Assembly (NCBI GenBank): GCA_024397995.1
Contig: CP073746.1
Coordinates: forward strand, 1,550,001 to 1,614,000
Origin: a bacterium SCSIO 12827
GTDB lineage: Bacteria > Pseudomonadota > Alphaproteobacteria > Rhodospirillales > Casp-alpha2
Direction: 5' to 3'
Length of the DNA stretch: 64,000 nt
Part shown: in pieces, positions 61,636-64,000 of the stretch
How the letters are laid out: each line of letters starts with the position of its first letter
How positions within the stretch are numbered: position 1 is the stretch's first letter
The notes under the pieces: model-generated
Seen by the model: only the letters and a program-made list of their open reading frames with translations
The model's database searches: none
Told to the model about the DNA's origin: nothing
Program-made: the position numbers and the translations under genes

Positions 61636-64000
<2,365 letters not shown>

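Overview
The window is GC-rich bacterial DNA, most likely from an alphaproteobacterium of Rhodospirillales type. I infer this from gene order (tRNA-Tyr, tRNA-Gly, tuf, tRNA-Trp, secE, nusG, rplKAJL, rpoB), a COX15-like heme A synthase, a PAS_5-like protein, a LapG/BTLCP-type protease and a fused CysN-CysC. Genus cannot be decided from sequence reading alone.

Layout. 1-6.8 kb: end of a large coiled-coil protein, cobA, ctaA, a DHH phosphoesterase and a lipoprotein-type S41 processing protease. 6.8-15.3 kb: a sulfur island. Sulfate activation and APS reduction (cysH, cysD, cysNC) are on the minus strand, divergent from a plus-strand soeABC sulfite dehydrogenase operon. 15.5-42.3 kb: one uninterrupted gene for a giant (8927 aa) type I-secreted adhesin. 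It has an N-terminal FecR-like domain, about 57 cadherin/Ig-like repeats, an internal RTX module, several inserted domains, 27 C-terminal RTX nonapeptides and a secretion tail. 42.4-45.6 kb: a membrane sensor with a PAS and a degenerate HD-GYP domain, then a divergent LapG-like periplasmic cysteine protease. 45.7-55.9 kb: housekeeping and transport genes (prfC, ChaC-like, cupin, two DMT transporters, MATE, DksA-like, argS, tRNA-Thr, PAS protein, rlmB). 56.1-64 kb: the tuf-secE-nusG-rpl-rpoB cluster; tuf carries a one-base deletion and rpoB runs off the window.

The most interesting unit is 15.3-45.6 kb. The adhesin, the degenerate HD-GYP sensor and the LapG-like protease look like a Lap-type 'hold or release' surface-adhesin module. 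The adhesin has a TAAG motif (the LapG cleavage motif in LapA) in a duplicated linker right after the FecR-like domain. CRP-type palindromes lie upstream of the adhesin and between the sensor and protease genes. No LapD (GGDEF/EAL) gene is in the window; the degenerate HD-GYP protein is a candidate substitute. The type I exporter genes are also not in the window.

Several start codons were moved inward from the longest open frame where upstream extension lacked family similarity or a better ribosome-binding site existed; these choices are stated per gene.
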